From: Malaya genurostris
Taxonomy: Eukaryota; Arthropoda; Insecta; Diptera; Culicidae
Reading direction: 5' to 3'
Assembly (NCBI RefSeq): GCF_030247185.1
Contig: NC_080570.1
Span: 76,313,132-76,377,131, forward strand
Length of the DNA stretch: 64,000 bases
The translations under genes and the position numbers were made by a program. Under the pieces are notes generated by a model, which saw only the letters and a list, made by a program, of their open reading frames with translations, was not told the DNA's origin and did not search any database. Positions 1 through 12,655 of this stretch are shown here, in pieces (the first letter of the stretch is position 1; every line of letters starts with the position of its first letter).

Positions 1-888
1 TGGCTAAGCTGCAATTAAAGATGTGTCAAATTGTTGCGCTTTTTCACGTGCTATGAATTTGACAAGTTAATGTGAGTGTTTTGCGTTTCAAAATTTTTCA
101 ACATTACATCTTGAATATCGATGGATTTGAGAAACATGCATATTGTACAATAGGTCCCTATTTTTCACTGCACTGTTGCAGCATTTCATAAAATGACACT
201 ACAACTTTGAGCTCTGTTAAATGACTACAATTCATGTTGATAACTTATATTAGTGGATTCAAGATTCACTCTTAATATTATTATTACTATTACTATCCTA
301 TTTACTATCTAGAATATTTGAGAACTTATAAACATGTAAAAAGTTTTACCTTGCTTTTGGAGCTAAAAAAAAATTATGGCCAAAATCAATTTGTTTGTAA
401 GTTATATGTCATAGAAAAGTTCTGCTGTGTTTTTCGATTCGCCAAAATCAGAATATTATGAAAACCAAAATATTTCGTTGGCGCATTCCATATTAATTTG
501 TTTTTCCCAGAAAAGTTCAACGGTACCAGAGCATAACATATTCGTTATGTGGAACTGCTACTGCGGCAGTGCTAGAATCTCGTCCCTACACCATTCCACT
601 CTAACATACAGGTTCTCAGGTGAATACATCAATGAACCTCAAACAATGAAAGCGTTGAGGCATGTGATAAGAATTGAGCGAAAATGCGTCCTTACTGCGA
701 TCCTTCATCGTCGCTGTCGGCGCACGAGGATGTGCATTCCAGTACTCGACCCCTCGGGAGGAGAAAGAGGAAATTGTGGTTTGAGCACGGAGGTACACAC
801 CTATAATGTAAAATTCGTTTTCTCCTGAAGAACAGAGAGAAAGCTTCATAATAGTGTGCACATATTTGTCCTCATAGCCGTTGCCGTT

Positions 889-931
<43 letters not shown>

Positions 932-3900
932 TCGTTTCCATATTCGTTCTGAGCTCAGGTACTCGTGCTGACTGGCTTTGAGGCATTGGAACAAAAGTGT
1001 GAAAACTCGCCTTGAAGCGGCTACTGGAGGGACGCATGGTGCGATGTTTCTGTAGAACTATCTTATGTGGAAAACTAGTCTGTTTTTGCTACCGGAGAGC
1101 ATATACCGGCTGAGTTTGGTATGAACAGGATCTAGTGTTTGCACAACAGCAACAATCTTGTCTCAGACTATAAACACGAAAGCCAATCTGCTGTAGCTCT
1201 AATTGTTGCGCGCACACTTTCTCCGCCGATGTTAAGTGCTTATCGAGCTCTTGCTATGATGAAGGAGCACTCGAAATTGACAAAGAGCCGAGGAAAAACT
1301 TCTGATACAGGATGTAGGCCCCAATGAACACATATTTCGTGATTCACAATTAGCTATGTTTTCGTTTGACATTAACTTGAAATTATGGAAAACATTCAAT
1401 TGAGTACTCATCTGTCAGAGGGAACGCAGAAAACACATTAAAAATTATCTAATCTTTAAGTTTTAATTTGTGTTTGTTCCGAATTTCAATTAAAATCATT
1501 CATGTCATAGTGAAATGCAGAAAACAGAAAGCATGAATAGAGATGCTTGGCTGAAGCTACAAAATAATTAAAGTTTTCATTTGTTTTGTTCAACTGATTT
1601 CACATTAAGTTATTTTACACAAAAACTGATCAGTGACATGGTACTTAATGATTAGGTAATATTCAATTAAAATTTGGTACAACTAATCGATTGTTGTTTT
1701 AACTAAACTGTCATTGTAAAAGTTTAGCAATGACACCAAGCAAATACACGCTCCAAAAACAAGTAATGAAACGTTACAGTTGAGCAATGACAAGCACCCT
1801 AATCGAAAAATGAAACGTTTCAATGAGGTGTCACTGGTACAACTGAGCAATTACACAATCCCAGCAAAATTACCTGTATGCATGAATGTATGCAAAAAAT
1901 GTCTCAGTTGTTTTAACCAATTATTCAGTTATTTGAACTTAAGACGCGTATTGCACTTCCGGTTAAACCCTCAACGAGTGAACACGTCGTATCGTGTTAG
2001 TGCGGTGAAAATTCGAGTATTTCGCGAGAAAGAAAGGATTTTCATCCGTACTTCGGTGACTCCACGTTATCACATAACGAGGGTTTCACTTGTAGTCCAA
2101 TGAAAAGAAAGTCCAATGGACTGTAAACGAAAACTAACTGGCAATATAGCTAAATCGCTGTGCCATCAATCGGCGTCATCTCAAGTGAGGTGACGCCACC
2201 AGAAGTGAAGAAGAAGAAGAAGAAGAAAAGGACGCGTATTGCAATGCATATAATTTACTGCTAGTCTCTTCGGGTCAGCTAATCGTTCACCGCTTTCAAC
2301 TAAACGATGCCTAAGTAGCTGCTTATAGCTTTATCACTAAACTCACAGATGATGTAGAAATGCAACAAAAGATAAAAATTCCCTGGAGTTAATTCACCAT
2401 CAAAATGTTCACAGGATATTAGGAAATTTTTCCTCAATTTACAGAACGACTTGCTGGAAGAGCTTTTTTGATTCCACTTTCCACTTTCAAGAAAATACAA
2501 ATAGTACCACTTCACTTTAGCAGCAGTTAAACGTTTTTAATTACATTGACACGAATTGTCCGAAAATACATTGCTCGTAGATGAAATTGAAATGTTTATA
2601 CTGTAGGAATATCTATTTAATACATGGAAAACTTGTTTTACAAGTTAACTCTTATATTCTTCTGCATACTTTCACTTACAGGAAATGGTCACTACATAAC
2701 TGACATAAATGATGTTCATTTGCCACTGAAAATTTTCAATATGAAACGCTTCTTGTCTTCATTCTCCGCCAAGTGACAGCATTTGAATACATACAGCAAT
2801 TTCGTTTACCTGAATGGTTATGACAAAATCAACAGATTTGTTAGTTAAATCAACAACATTTTTGTTGAAACAACCAGGGCGTAACACAAGAATTACAATA
2901 TTGTAATTTTGTGATCAGTTGGTTCTCCGTGTGAAAATAATACTAAAAATATTTCGATTGTAGGAGGCACGGGTGGAGATTACACAAGGTCGTTAAAAGG
3001 ATTACATAACGGCTTTGATTGGAATCTATCGAATTCTGAGTTAACAGCAGAAAAGGATGATGTAAATTCCATCAAAATGGCTTGAAGAGCGCGTGATTTT
3101 ATTGATTCTGCTTTGTAAGGTAGTTCGTAACCACTGAATGAAGCTAATCAAATCCACATATCTTCGTACCAAAAAATGGGAAGTGATGCCAAATTCAGTG
3201 GTTATATGACCTACTATGGATCTGTCCGACAAAAAGCACAACATGCAACAGAAATGCAAATTATATTGCCTGAGTGGGCTTCAGATTCTTCGAATGGACG
3301 CGTCTTAACTCCTTTTGGTTCATAAGTTTACTGTGATAGTTGATAGTCGAAGATCAGGACTGGACAAGCTCAATGTAATTTTTTTAGTATCAGAACAGTT
3401 ACATGATGTCCTTTCCCGAGATATGTCCTTTCCCGAGGAGCACTTAACTAGACTAGGTACTTGTTTGTAGTAGTCTAAAGTTAACCCTACATTTCTCTCA
3501 AGGTGGTCGGCTACCCAGAGAAATTATAAAAGTTAATACTACCTCCAAATGGTAATCACAACCATCAACTCACAGATAAGCAATTACAGTTCTTAGAAGT
3601 AATTTGTTTCATTTGTTGTGTTTCCATATCAGTTTTGTGAATGCATATTGTGTTTTATAACAGCATTACTAATGCAGAGATCAAGTAATCATTCTCTGAA
3701 TTATTACAACTGAATATTTTGCTTATTTTGATTTTATATCAACCGTACAATAGAATAGGTCTTTAGTGGCAATTGCGTATCTGTGTATAACTTATTAATT
3801 ACTTGAGTAAATCAGTCATGACGTTGAACATGACCTACCATTTCTACACAGAGAAAAACAATCAAATTTACACGACATGTAAATCAATAGTATAATGGAA

Positions 3901-4181
3901 TGGACATGGGTTGAATCGGAAGTTTGGTTGAACCATTATCGACGCAAAACTAAATGAGATTGCATTGAATTTTCAACGAATAGAATTGTACCTTTCAGTT
4001 AACGTCTAGTTTTGCGAATAAATTTAATTGAAGTGTACAGAATTGTGAAGTAACTTTATGTTTTATTGTCTCGCTTTTCTGGTCAAACACAGAAAACTCA
4101 CATGCGGTAAACTTTGATGTAAAGCGCTGGAGTAGAATGATTAGAGACGATACAAATGGTATTGTTTCACCTCCGGAATGG
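1..4181. other. AT-rich intergenic stretch without a recognised gene
   Basis: No open frame here resembles a known protein; those present are short and overlap one another on both strands. Small structures seen are a GTC microsatellite (889-930), a GAA run (about 2207-2228), three loose ~50-60 bp repeats around 'gagcaatgaca' (about 1720-1860), and a 15-bp direct repeat 'atgtcctttcccgag' at about 3403 and 3422. The segment at 600-1040 is GC-richer than its surroundings and could be unique or regulatory DNA. Confidence 0.5.
889..930. repeat. GTC trinucleotide microsatellite, 14 units
   Basis: An uninterrupted run of gtc triplets, 42 bp long. It lies outside any convincing coding sequence. Confidence 0.95.
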
Positions 4182-4196
4182 ATCACCGATGATGAT

Positions 4197-4941
4197 TTTT
4201 TTTTTTTTTTCCATAAATACGTTTATTTCTTAAGGCAGTTTACATAAGTTTTTCTTCGCCGTAGCATCACTTTTACATAACATTCTTATCCTAATTTAAT
4301 TCTAACATAGTCACAACGTTTTGAATTTATTAAAACATATTCTCTTATAGCTTAAATATCATCTTAGGTAACTCGTCATTAATTATGAAATCTACTCGGA
4401 AATATTATTTGAACCAAACGATTAACTTCTATAAATTATAAAATAAGCTGTTATTTTCAGACATTTTGTTGATAATTTCATAAACTGTTTCGAGTTTGTT
4501 TGTATCATTACATAATTTTTATTCTAATTTAGCTATTGGTTGAACTCATGGACGCAGCTGGGATCAGAACTAAGTCTTAAAAGGGGCCTTTATTAAATTG
4601 AAACTCCAATTTTCTTTATGAAATGATAAATAAGTTTCATGTATGAAAGGTCACGACAAGCAAGAATGTCTCGAACTGGGATATTGGATAGTTTACCTTG
4701 GGTACGCAAAGAATTTATTAGTTGAGATCTGACATCACGATACTCCACGCATGTCCAAACGACATGATCAATATCCCGATAACCTTCTCCGCAAGCGCAA
4801 TGATTAGTCTCGGAGAGCCCAATTCGAAGGAGATGTGCATCTAACGTGTAGTGATTGGACATGAGTCTGGACATCACACGAATGAAATCCCTACTCACAT
4901 CCAGTCCCCTGAACCATGCCTTTGTCGATATTTTCGGAATA
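4197..4941 (-). mobile_element. 5'-truncated LINE (I/R1-like group), minus strand
   Basis: The plus strand starts with a T-run (4197-4210), which is the poly(A) tail of a minus-strand insertion. About 380 bp of 3' untranslated sequence and then the end of a LINE ORF2 follow. The insertion is flanked by a 15-bp duplication, atcaccgatgatgat, at 4182-4196 and 4942-4956, so it is a complete target-primed insertion that is heavily 5' truncated. The target is a GAT-rich microsatellite. A more decayed copy of the same 3' end lies at 34587-34941. Confidence 0.88.
4593..4940 (-). pseudogene. C-terminal fragment of LINE ORF2 (zinc-knuckle tail)
   Basis: About 115 codons remain open. The fragment contains RLMSNHYTLDAHLLRIGL followed by the Cys-His cluster CACGEGYRDIDHVVWTC (C-x-C ... 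H-x4-C), the tail found downstream of the RT/RNase H region in I/R1/Outcast-type LINE polyproteins. Endonuclease, reverse transcriptase and RNase H are all missing because of 5' truncation. The first residues of the open frame come from the target duplication, so no native start exists. Clade assignment is from motif memory and approximate. Confidence 0.75.
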
Positions 4942-4956
4942 ATCACCGATGATGAT

Positions 4957-5971
4957 GATGATGATGATTAGCAGTATCAGTAAACCATCAATCTAATCGG
5001 TGCATGAATTCGAACAATAACAAAAACGATCCACGTGATTCTAGAGGGACTTATTACAACAGTGAACTTCAGCAACACAATCGATAAATTTCTTTCAGTC
5101 CCTTCGTGTATATTTTCCACACTGTCTCTCGATAATTAGCCAATAATTTCCATTATTTTAATCTAGTTTCCACGATCTTCAATTTACGGTCAGCAGCGTA
5201 CCGAGTTCATCATAAAACTTGTTTCAGAATTGCCTCACAACCTAACGTAACAGTGTTGGGCCCCTAGGTGCCGCTTCCGATATTGCTCTTGATGCAGCAA
5301 CAACAGCGTGCTTTATTGATTTTTAATGAGCTGCCCAACCCATTCATGGGAACAGTGCAGCACTTATCAGATAATTATGAAATGCATATCATACCGCTTG
5401 GCAGCAATCACCGCCCAACGTTCCGGGGTTCCTCTACTATGCATACCAGTGTGTGCCATAATTGAAAAAGTGCAGAATTTCTTCGTTTATTAGAGCAAAT
5501 CGGTTGACGAGTATGTTTTTTTTTTGTGTGCAATTTTGTTTGTTAACACATGTTATTGATTGTTGCTGCACCGGCTTGGGCGAGGGAAAAAATGTAGAAA
5601 ATTGCACAATTTAGCGCATGAAAGAGATTTCATTCTGTGTACAACGGAGAGTGAAACATCGCAAACGACTAGTGGGCGGCTGGTTTCTGTCGATTTATTA
5701 AAATTGAAAGCGAAAATGCGCTTGTATAACAGCCCACCATTTGCTAATAGTCTGCGATGGCAAGGTCTGTCGAATGTAGAGCAGCGACTCGGTTATGCTT
5801 CAGTGCGACAGGGAAATTAGACAGAGCTCCCAGAGGCTAAAGTGTTCATGTTTATTTTCAATTTCTTTTCCATCTCTGCGTCGTTGCAGATTGCTTCATT
5901 CGCAACTACGTGGCCTATGGCCCTTGCTTGTTTGCTTGCTTGCTTGCTTGCTACTTCGAGAAGATTCAGTG
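4957..5971. other. Unique stretch without a recognised gene
   Basis: Short open frames at 5268-5465 and 5560-6022 match nothing recognised. A (TTGC)n microsatellite ends the segment at about 5923-5951, just before the CACGG element. Confidence 0.5.
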
Positions 5972-7417
5972 CACGGAACGACCGAAATTAGCTCTGCGCC
6001 TAATTCGTATTACTGTTTTTGAATTAGTTGATTTTAACAACAAAATTTCCAAAATAACTATAAAATTAGTTAAAATTTAGAATTTACTGTGCTGAAAAAA
6101 ACTCCTATTTTTAGAGAAAGTGTTTAGTTAGCGAATATTCTGGGCACAAACCAGCAATATTTCAATCCAACACGAAATTCTCATTGACAACTAATTTCGT
6201 TATTAAAATCAGAAACTTTGATTCTATTTATCTATCACCGTCATTACTGAAGGACAGCAGTGTCAAAGCAAAACAATCCATTAAAAAGCTAAAAGGGACA
6301 GTCTTGTTGAAACTGCTCGCAAATTGTTTAGATGTTTTTCGCATGTGTTACGATATATCCCTATATAATTTTTTAAACCGATATGTAAAAATGACGTAAA
6401 CTGTTAGTGGAAAGTGTATTTATTCAGAATTTGTGCGCAGTTAAAGCGATTGTGGGTAATAATGTTTTTACGCGAAACAGTGAAGTGAGTTTCGAATGTT
6501 GCACTCTAACTGTGCACGTCAAATGATGTTTTTTTTTGTATCTTCTCATTCCGGGCTACGCCGTCCGGTGTACTACTTGTATTCGGTTTTTGTTTTCCGA
6601 GTGCTCAAAGTTTTCAGTGAGAGAGTCGATTTCGCGAAGTCGAATGAAGAAAACAGCGATTTAGAAGTAAAATTTTCAAAAAGAAGTTTATGTTTCGCTT
6701 ATGTCTTTTTCTCCAATACAACATCGTATTTATACCTGCAAGTATAGAAAAGATAACCGCAACTGAAATTTTTTTCGGTAGTAGTGTGCCATCTAGGGAT
6801 GTCGGAAATTTCGAATTACTCGATTATTCAATAATCGAGTATAATTTTGAAACCAATCGATTGTAATTTATTCGATTATCTAGGTTATTAATCGATTACT
6901 CGATTATTCATTCGATTATTACTATGGGAATTTTTTAACTATTCGATTAGCTCAACAATCGAATATTAGTTCTATGATAATCGATTAAATATTACTCGAA
7001 TATCTGGGTTATTAATCGATTACTCGATTAATCGATCGATATTACGACATCCCTAGTGCCATCTAGTGGCTAGTAGTCATTACGGTGTTAACGAGCGCCA
7101 TATAGCTGCTAATTGCAGAAACCAATTCAACCATTTATGTTGGTTGAAAACAACGTTTTATTTCTCTAATTCAACTAAAAAATTAGTTGAATGGATATGA
7201 AGCGTGCCTTAGCTAAGAAATGACAGCACGTTTAATTGGTGAATTCAACTAAAAAAATAGCCATTTCAACAAATATTTTATTATTATTAAGAAAATTAGA
7301 ATTAAAAAATCTAAATTAGCAAAAGTAAGATTTTTTTAGTTGTCTCAAAAAATAACTAACTAAAATCAGAAAATCAACTAATTTTCTCGCCTAAATGCTA
7401 ATTTCGGTCTTTCCGTG
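5972..7417 (+). mobile_element. Non-autonomous TIR element, 'CACGGAACGACC' family, copy 1
   Basis: The element begins cacggaacgaccgaaat and ends with the inverted form atttcggtctttccgtg. It is flanked by TG on both sides (5970-5971 and 7418-7419). It is full of short attagttgaa/ttcaactaa subterminal repeats and encodes no transposase. Copy 2 (20262-21378) is the same element in reverse orientation, with long stretches identical by eye. CAC...GTG ends with a 2-bp duplication would fit a CMC/EnSpm-type element, but that is inference. A hAT-type MITE is nested at 6794-7055; without it the copy is about 1.18 kb. Confidence 0.85.
6794..7055. mobile_element. 262-bp hAT-type MITE nested in CACGG element
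   Basis: Terminal inverted repeats tagggatgtcg / cgacatcccta are flanked by the 8-bp duplication gtgccatc at 6786-6793 and 7056-7063. The sister CACGG copy at about 20625-20640 (opposite strand) has the uninterrupted site gtgtgccatctagtggctag, confirming the boundaries. TAGGG-type ends with 8-bp duplications are diagnostic of the hAT superfamily. The interior is a palindromic medley of tcgatta / aatcga motifs, so the element can fold on itself. Confidence 0.93.
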
Positions 7418-7419
7418 TG

Positions 7420-10356
7420 GAAACACAAAGTCGATGGAGTTCCTTTGAACTACTCCGAATCTTTTGATGTGCATACATGAATCGTTATTCTGTTTGCTTT
7501 GTTGATTCAATTGCCCTCGCATATATGTAATCATGCTATTAACCGTACACTGACGAGTAGCGCAACCGTAACAATAATGCAAATCACTGGAGCCTTATGG
7601 AAAACTTTGACCCTCCAGATAATTTCTGTGTTGTTGGTGCAAAAATGTATGGTATTTTGTGTGCCAGCTAAGTTATCAACGTTAATTTATTTCATTGCAT
7701 TAAGAAAAAATATTACGTATTATTTTCTCATCCGCGAACCAGAAACTGTGTTACCGTGATAATGGAGAATTATGGTAAAAGGTGGATATGAAATATCCAC
7801 AATTCATAAAAAACAGATATTCATAGTTAAATTTGCACTGGTACACTTTTGTAGATTAAAAATACTTTCATACAAAACCAGTACACGCAAAACTGAATGT
7901 TCCAAAAACGAATTAAGATTATACCATACATTGGTCGGAATTATTTTGAAATTGAGCTCAGTGGCAGAGCAAATCACGAGTGCGCTTCTCAGTGATGACA
8001 AATTTTCGAAGATTTTGATTTCACAACTCGAATAGAATAAAAAAAAGAATCAACTTTGTATTCATTACAGTAGTAAAGATTTTTACACTACGGTGTTAAA
8101 ATTATTGTACATATGATTGATTGACGGTAGGCAGTTAAGATGTAACCTCAGGCCACTTGACAGTAGGTAACCACGCTGTAAAAGAATTGAAAACAAGTGA
8201 TACCACGCTGGAGTCCCGTGAGATCGAAGTAAGTGAGCCTCGAGGTAAATAAAAGTATGTTTATTTTCAATTTAATAACAGAACGCACGCTTTTTTTCCT
8301 GCAGGCTCCTGGATCTGGAAGATGAAGGTCTCCACAACTGTACCGATCGATCCAGCAAATACTGTATGACGTAAAAAAAACAACATTTTTTTCTCCTCCC
8401 GCACGAATCATTTCACCAGACTAGTCGCTATATGGCGACAGAAAGAATAACACAATCTATGAAGGTCGAACCGTGCCACATTATTCGGCTTCGGAAAGTC
8501 TATGCATAAACGTAGAGACTAATCCGAAAGAAGTCAAGTCTTTGCTCAATGCAAGGGGCTCGGTGCGGTCTTTGAAAAGCGAACGTAAACCACAATGCCG
8601 GCAATATTATGCAAGGCCCTTAGCTTACTAATGTTAAAGCAGTCGCACACCCCTCCGTGTTGCACGTCGATAAAGCGACGAAAATTTAACAGATTATGTC
8701 AATTTATTATAATTTTTATTACGCGATGACATCCAAGAAATTGGCGCCTGCAAGGCATGGAAATTTCAACGATTACCTAACTTTAGTAGGCCGCAGCTGA
8801 CAGTGACTATCAACATTCAAAAACACCTACGAACAGTGAACCGGGTTCATCAACCAATGTTGTCCTTCTTTGGCCATCGAACGTTGCACAACTCCCTCTT
8901 TGGATCGAACTTTGATTGGAGCTAGTTTCTTGCAACCATTTCCCACGGTTCCTCTGTTGTTGTAGATTTAAAGCGGTCACGCCAACAGCAAGAATGTGGG
9001 TCGGTTTTCGATGGTAGCCTCCCGTATTATATCACTACCCAAGTGTGCACTGGCCAACGCGTGGAGAAAATGGCAAATTTCACTTTCATTTGCGTGTCAA
9101 TTTTTCGTCGTCTCTTTCATGGATTGATTCGGATCTTTGTCATAAGCCGTTGTGCGTCCGGGGGTCAGCAAACAGCTGTGGCCGAGTTCGATGGCTGATT
9201 AAACTACGGCAATCTTGTTTCGGTGTTTACACAGTGTAAACAGTGCGACGACAGGAGTGCAAACAGCGGGAGCGGCCAAACAAGTTTTTTGATGTAACCG
9301 CTGCCCGTCGTCGCCGCTACTGCATAGTCGATGAGTGCTCATCGTCATGGTCAATCCACGAACGATGGTCGGTTAGTAGGCCAAATGCGTGCATCGGCCG
9401 CCGCTGATAAATAAATGAGGCACCGCAAAATATCAGCAGGCTGTGCGTCTGTAACAGGCTTTTTCCTACCAGTGCGGTTAAAACTACATTTGACAGTTAT
9501 TTGTGTTATTTGCAGCAGCTAGCTGAATAGTGACTCAATCACACATAGCTGCTAGCTGTGGCGCTAATATGGTAGCAAAGTTGCCCAACGATGTTAATTA
9601 GTGTAAGCAGTTGAGCACACCGTGCAGACAGTTGGGTAACATCGCCGTGTAGCGGTGAAACGGCTCCTACATCATTTCGCGCTCGGTCCGCAGTATTTTG
9701 TATTGTGGGATGCAACAATGAACTGGAATGCACCCACCCACCTCGTTCGCCGGACTAATGCAGCGACTAATTGACTGTTTGTACAAACGAAAATTTCTGC
9801 TTTCATATTACGAATCCTCCCAAGCCTTCGTTAGGCTAATGACGATACGCCAGACTGGGGTCTTCGGTTTTGGTTCGTGCATGGCGTAGACTTCCCTTCT
9901 CCTTTCGGGTTCTACAGATAGATTATCTTATGCCGTGATTTCTCTTGATTATTATGGGCTGAGGCCAGTGTGTTTTAGGGTGATTTAGAGGGCTATTTTC
10001 ACGCTTCAAAGCTGATTTTCTCAGAAACGGTGACGAATATCAAAAAACCCAACTGACTATATCTTAGAAAATTAGTTTAGATTATTCTGTGAAAATTTCA
10101 GAATGATTCATTGACTTTAGCGGTCGGGAAAGTTTTTTTTCTAAAGGAAGCATTGCATAGCTGAAAACGGCAAATTTCAACTTGTTCATTGAATATCTCG
10201 CCTTCAAAAGTATGGATCAAAAATCTATCCTGACAATGTCTAGATAATTTAATTTAGATGTGATTAGTGCATAAAAACATATATGTTGTCGCGATAAAAA
10301 TTAAGTGAATGTTATTTTTGTAAATGTAAGTCGATTTCTATGTCGGCGCCATTTTA
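7420..10356. other. Mostly unique, partly GC-rich intergenic DNA
   Basis: No recognisable protein. From about 8450 to 9950 the sequence is GC-richer and free of visible TEs, with an inverted forkhead-type motif at 9224-9242; it may be regulatory or contain untranslated exon sequence. From 9960 to 10340 it becomes AT-rich again. Confidence 0.45.
9224..9242. promoter_or_regulatory. 19-bp perfect palindrome with two forkhead-type sites
   Basis: TGTTTACACAGTGTAAACA is a perfect inverted repeat around a central A. Each arm carries TGTTTAC, the core bound by forkhead/FOXO factors. Function is inferred from the motif only. Confidence 0.35.
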
Positions 10357-10617
10357 GTTCCCTGGTAACGTAACGAAACATGAGAGAGAAATAAGTCGGC
10401 TCAAACTGGCTGCCAAACAAGCGGCAGTATCGAAAGTATCAAAACTTTCTTGGCCACCCGGCCACATCAAGAGACACTTTGCACATTTGCGAGAGAGCAT
10501 GGAGGAAAATGTAATACGCACAGCGAGCCACGTGGTTTTACGCGACCTACTGGCCTCAGCCCAAATGTTCCAAATCGAGAATTCTTTTTCAATGAAATTA
10601 GCAACTTTGATAACACA
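10357..10617 (+). CDS. Candidate internal coding exon, product unknown
   Basis: After 'gccattttag' (a possible splice acceptor) the plus frame is open for 87 codons up to 'ataacacag|gtaact' (a possible donor), and stays open to 10732 if not spliced. The translation looks protein-like: a charged, helical start (TKHEREISRLKLAAKQAAVS) followed by SWPPGHIKRHFAHLRESMEE and a leucine-rich segment. The GC content is higher than in the flanks. No family is recognised. The opposite strand is also open here (10354-10725), which weakens the case. It could be an exon of an unseen host gene, a TE fragment, or chance. Confidence 0.3.
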
Positions 10618-10732
10618 GGTAACTGCTGGTAGTGTGTCATTGCATGTTAGCTTACAATATGTCATTGCTATCAAACGCTTTTGGCTCACTATGTGGAACA
10701 TTAAAATAGATTCGAAGGAAATCAAAAGCTAA

Positions 10733-12060
10733 TCGAATCTCATTCTTTAGCGTTCCAGGAATGACTCTAATTCGTTGATTCTTACTAGCGAACATAAAGA
10801 AAAAAATTATTAAAATAAAAAAATAAAAATAAATAAATAAATTCTTCTGTCTTCATTGGAAAAAATCGACAATTTAATAAAAATATGATTGAATATGATT
10901 AAGATTCCATTAGCTGTTTAAATAACAAAATTGGGAACAAAAATTGTATCAATCCAATCCAGAAAATAACAAAAATTGATCAATCTGAAACAAAATAAAT
11001 AAAAACAAAGCAGTTTCCGATTTGGGTATCACAACTAATTTCGCTGGCAACTTGTTAAGTTATACTATCGTCAGAAAATTGCTCATTTTATTTTTTTCGA
11101 TTTTTTATCATTTTAAACTTCTTTTATTTTTAACTACATATTTCAATACATAATATTTGTAATAATTCAAACTGAAAAATGCTACATTCAGTGTTGGTGA
11201 TTGCTGAAAATTTGACAGAATTTTTATCTATATTGTATACAACATTTTCAATCCTGTAGAAGATGCTACAAGAATTCGAATCTCTCAATGCATGAACCTC
11301 GAGAGAATTTTTCTACATTTCTTCGCTCCACTTCATACTCTGAGTATTTCATGGCCCTTAAAAAAATTTCTGTCTGATAATGATAATGATAATGTGTGGA
11401 ATTTACCACTACCAATACTAGGTTGCAATATTTAAAAACCCTTGTGTGGAGCATTCACATACATTTTCATAGACACAAATTATACAAAGGTTATATGCAC
11501 ATAGTTAGAATAAGCGACAACAGTAAAATGATTCTATCGCAATTATCCACTGCCCATACAGAATCGGATCGTGAAACGAGTATAAGCAACCGTTTGTTGC
11601 TTCAGAGAGAATCCCCACAGCAGCAAATTAACCTTTGATTCTCATACGGTTTACCGAGAGAAATTCGCTCTCGCACTAGTGTCTATTCTATGTTAAATGT
11701 ACCATGCCGGTTTTTTTGTTGTTGCGATGATTTCCGTTTCTCTTTGATGGCACTGATTCAATCGTGGAAGAGTTGCGAGTGAGCGTTCTTTGATACATTT
11801 TTGCGTAGTCTGTGATGACTCTTATCATATACCTTCAGTATTATCTGGCAAAAGCTTTTGCAGTAGTCGTTGGATCCTTTCAGAAGCTTCCTTCCTTACA
11901 GACATTACGTATGAAAAACGTTCACATAGTTGAACTTTTCTTCCTCAAGTGATTCTCGGCCAGAGCTGTCGTTTGATAATTACATTCAAACTGATTGATT
12001 ATTGCTCAGCCTGAAGAATCATTACGTGCTCTGTCAGCTACAAATCTTCTGTGAAACTCC
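10733..12060. other. AT-rich intergenic DNA
   Basis: A-rich from about 10795 to 11020. No recognised gene or element boundary was seen up to the RTE-like LINE relic. Confidence 0.5.
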
Positions 12061-12078
12061 TGAGACCAGAGTACTTTC

Positions 12079-12655
12079 ATGAGAAGCCTTATAAATATAC
12101 TCAGTAACTACAAAATACAGCTATGGCAGATTATGCACGAAAACGGTTTTCCGGATAAACTGACGCTATTGGTCAAAACAACGACGGATAGAGTGGTGTG
12201 TTACGTCCAGGTATCTGGAATGTACTCGAGTCCCTTCAAAACTCGGCTACGGCAAGGTGATGGACTCTCTTGTATCTTGTTCAATATTGCTTTGGAAGGT
12301 GAGATTCGAAAAGCGAGGATCGACACGAGTGGCACGATCTTCCGAAAGTCCGTACAATTTTTGGCTTCGCTGACAATGTTGTAACCTTGAGAAGATGATG
12401 GAAACATACATCGAACTGAATGCTGATGCTAGGCATATCGGACTGCCCATAAATGCTTCAAAAACAAAATACCTGAGAGGAAGAAACTCCAGAGAAGAAA
12501 CACTACGCCTCCCACCACGAATGTTGATATACGGTCACGAAATTGAGGTGGTTTTGGAGTTCGTGTATTTGGGTTCACTGGTGACCGCTGATACCCAAAT
12601 AAAAGACGGTAGCGAACTTATATCAAACGTCATTTTACTATCATTGCTTATTTAG
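12079..12655 (+). pseudogene. RTE/BovB-like LINE reverse transcriptase fragment
   Basis: The first frame (12079-12384) contains LWQIMHENGFPDKL, TRLRQGDGLSCILFNIALEG and GTIFRKSVQF, matching palm-domain blocks of RTE-like reverse transcriptases. A frameshift falls at the catalytic motif: 'ggcttcgctgacaatgtt' would read GFADNV, so the second Asp of the usual ADD is Asn. The downstream frame (12395-12655) continues with GLPINASKTKY and FVYLGSLVTAD, the next conserved blocks. Endonuclease and the C-terminus are absent. Clearly dead. Confidence 0.82.

Noticed and set aside
427..828. 133-codon plus-strand open frame
   Set aside because: No recognisable domains, overlapped by a minus-strand frame, no splice or promoter support; length is within chance for a 64-kb window.
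889..930. GTC repeat as a coding poly-amino-acid tract
   Set aside because: No supported gene spans it.
7772..8035. 87-codon frame opposite another open frame
   Set aside because: No motif, no expression signals, and the antisense strand is equally open.
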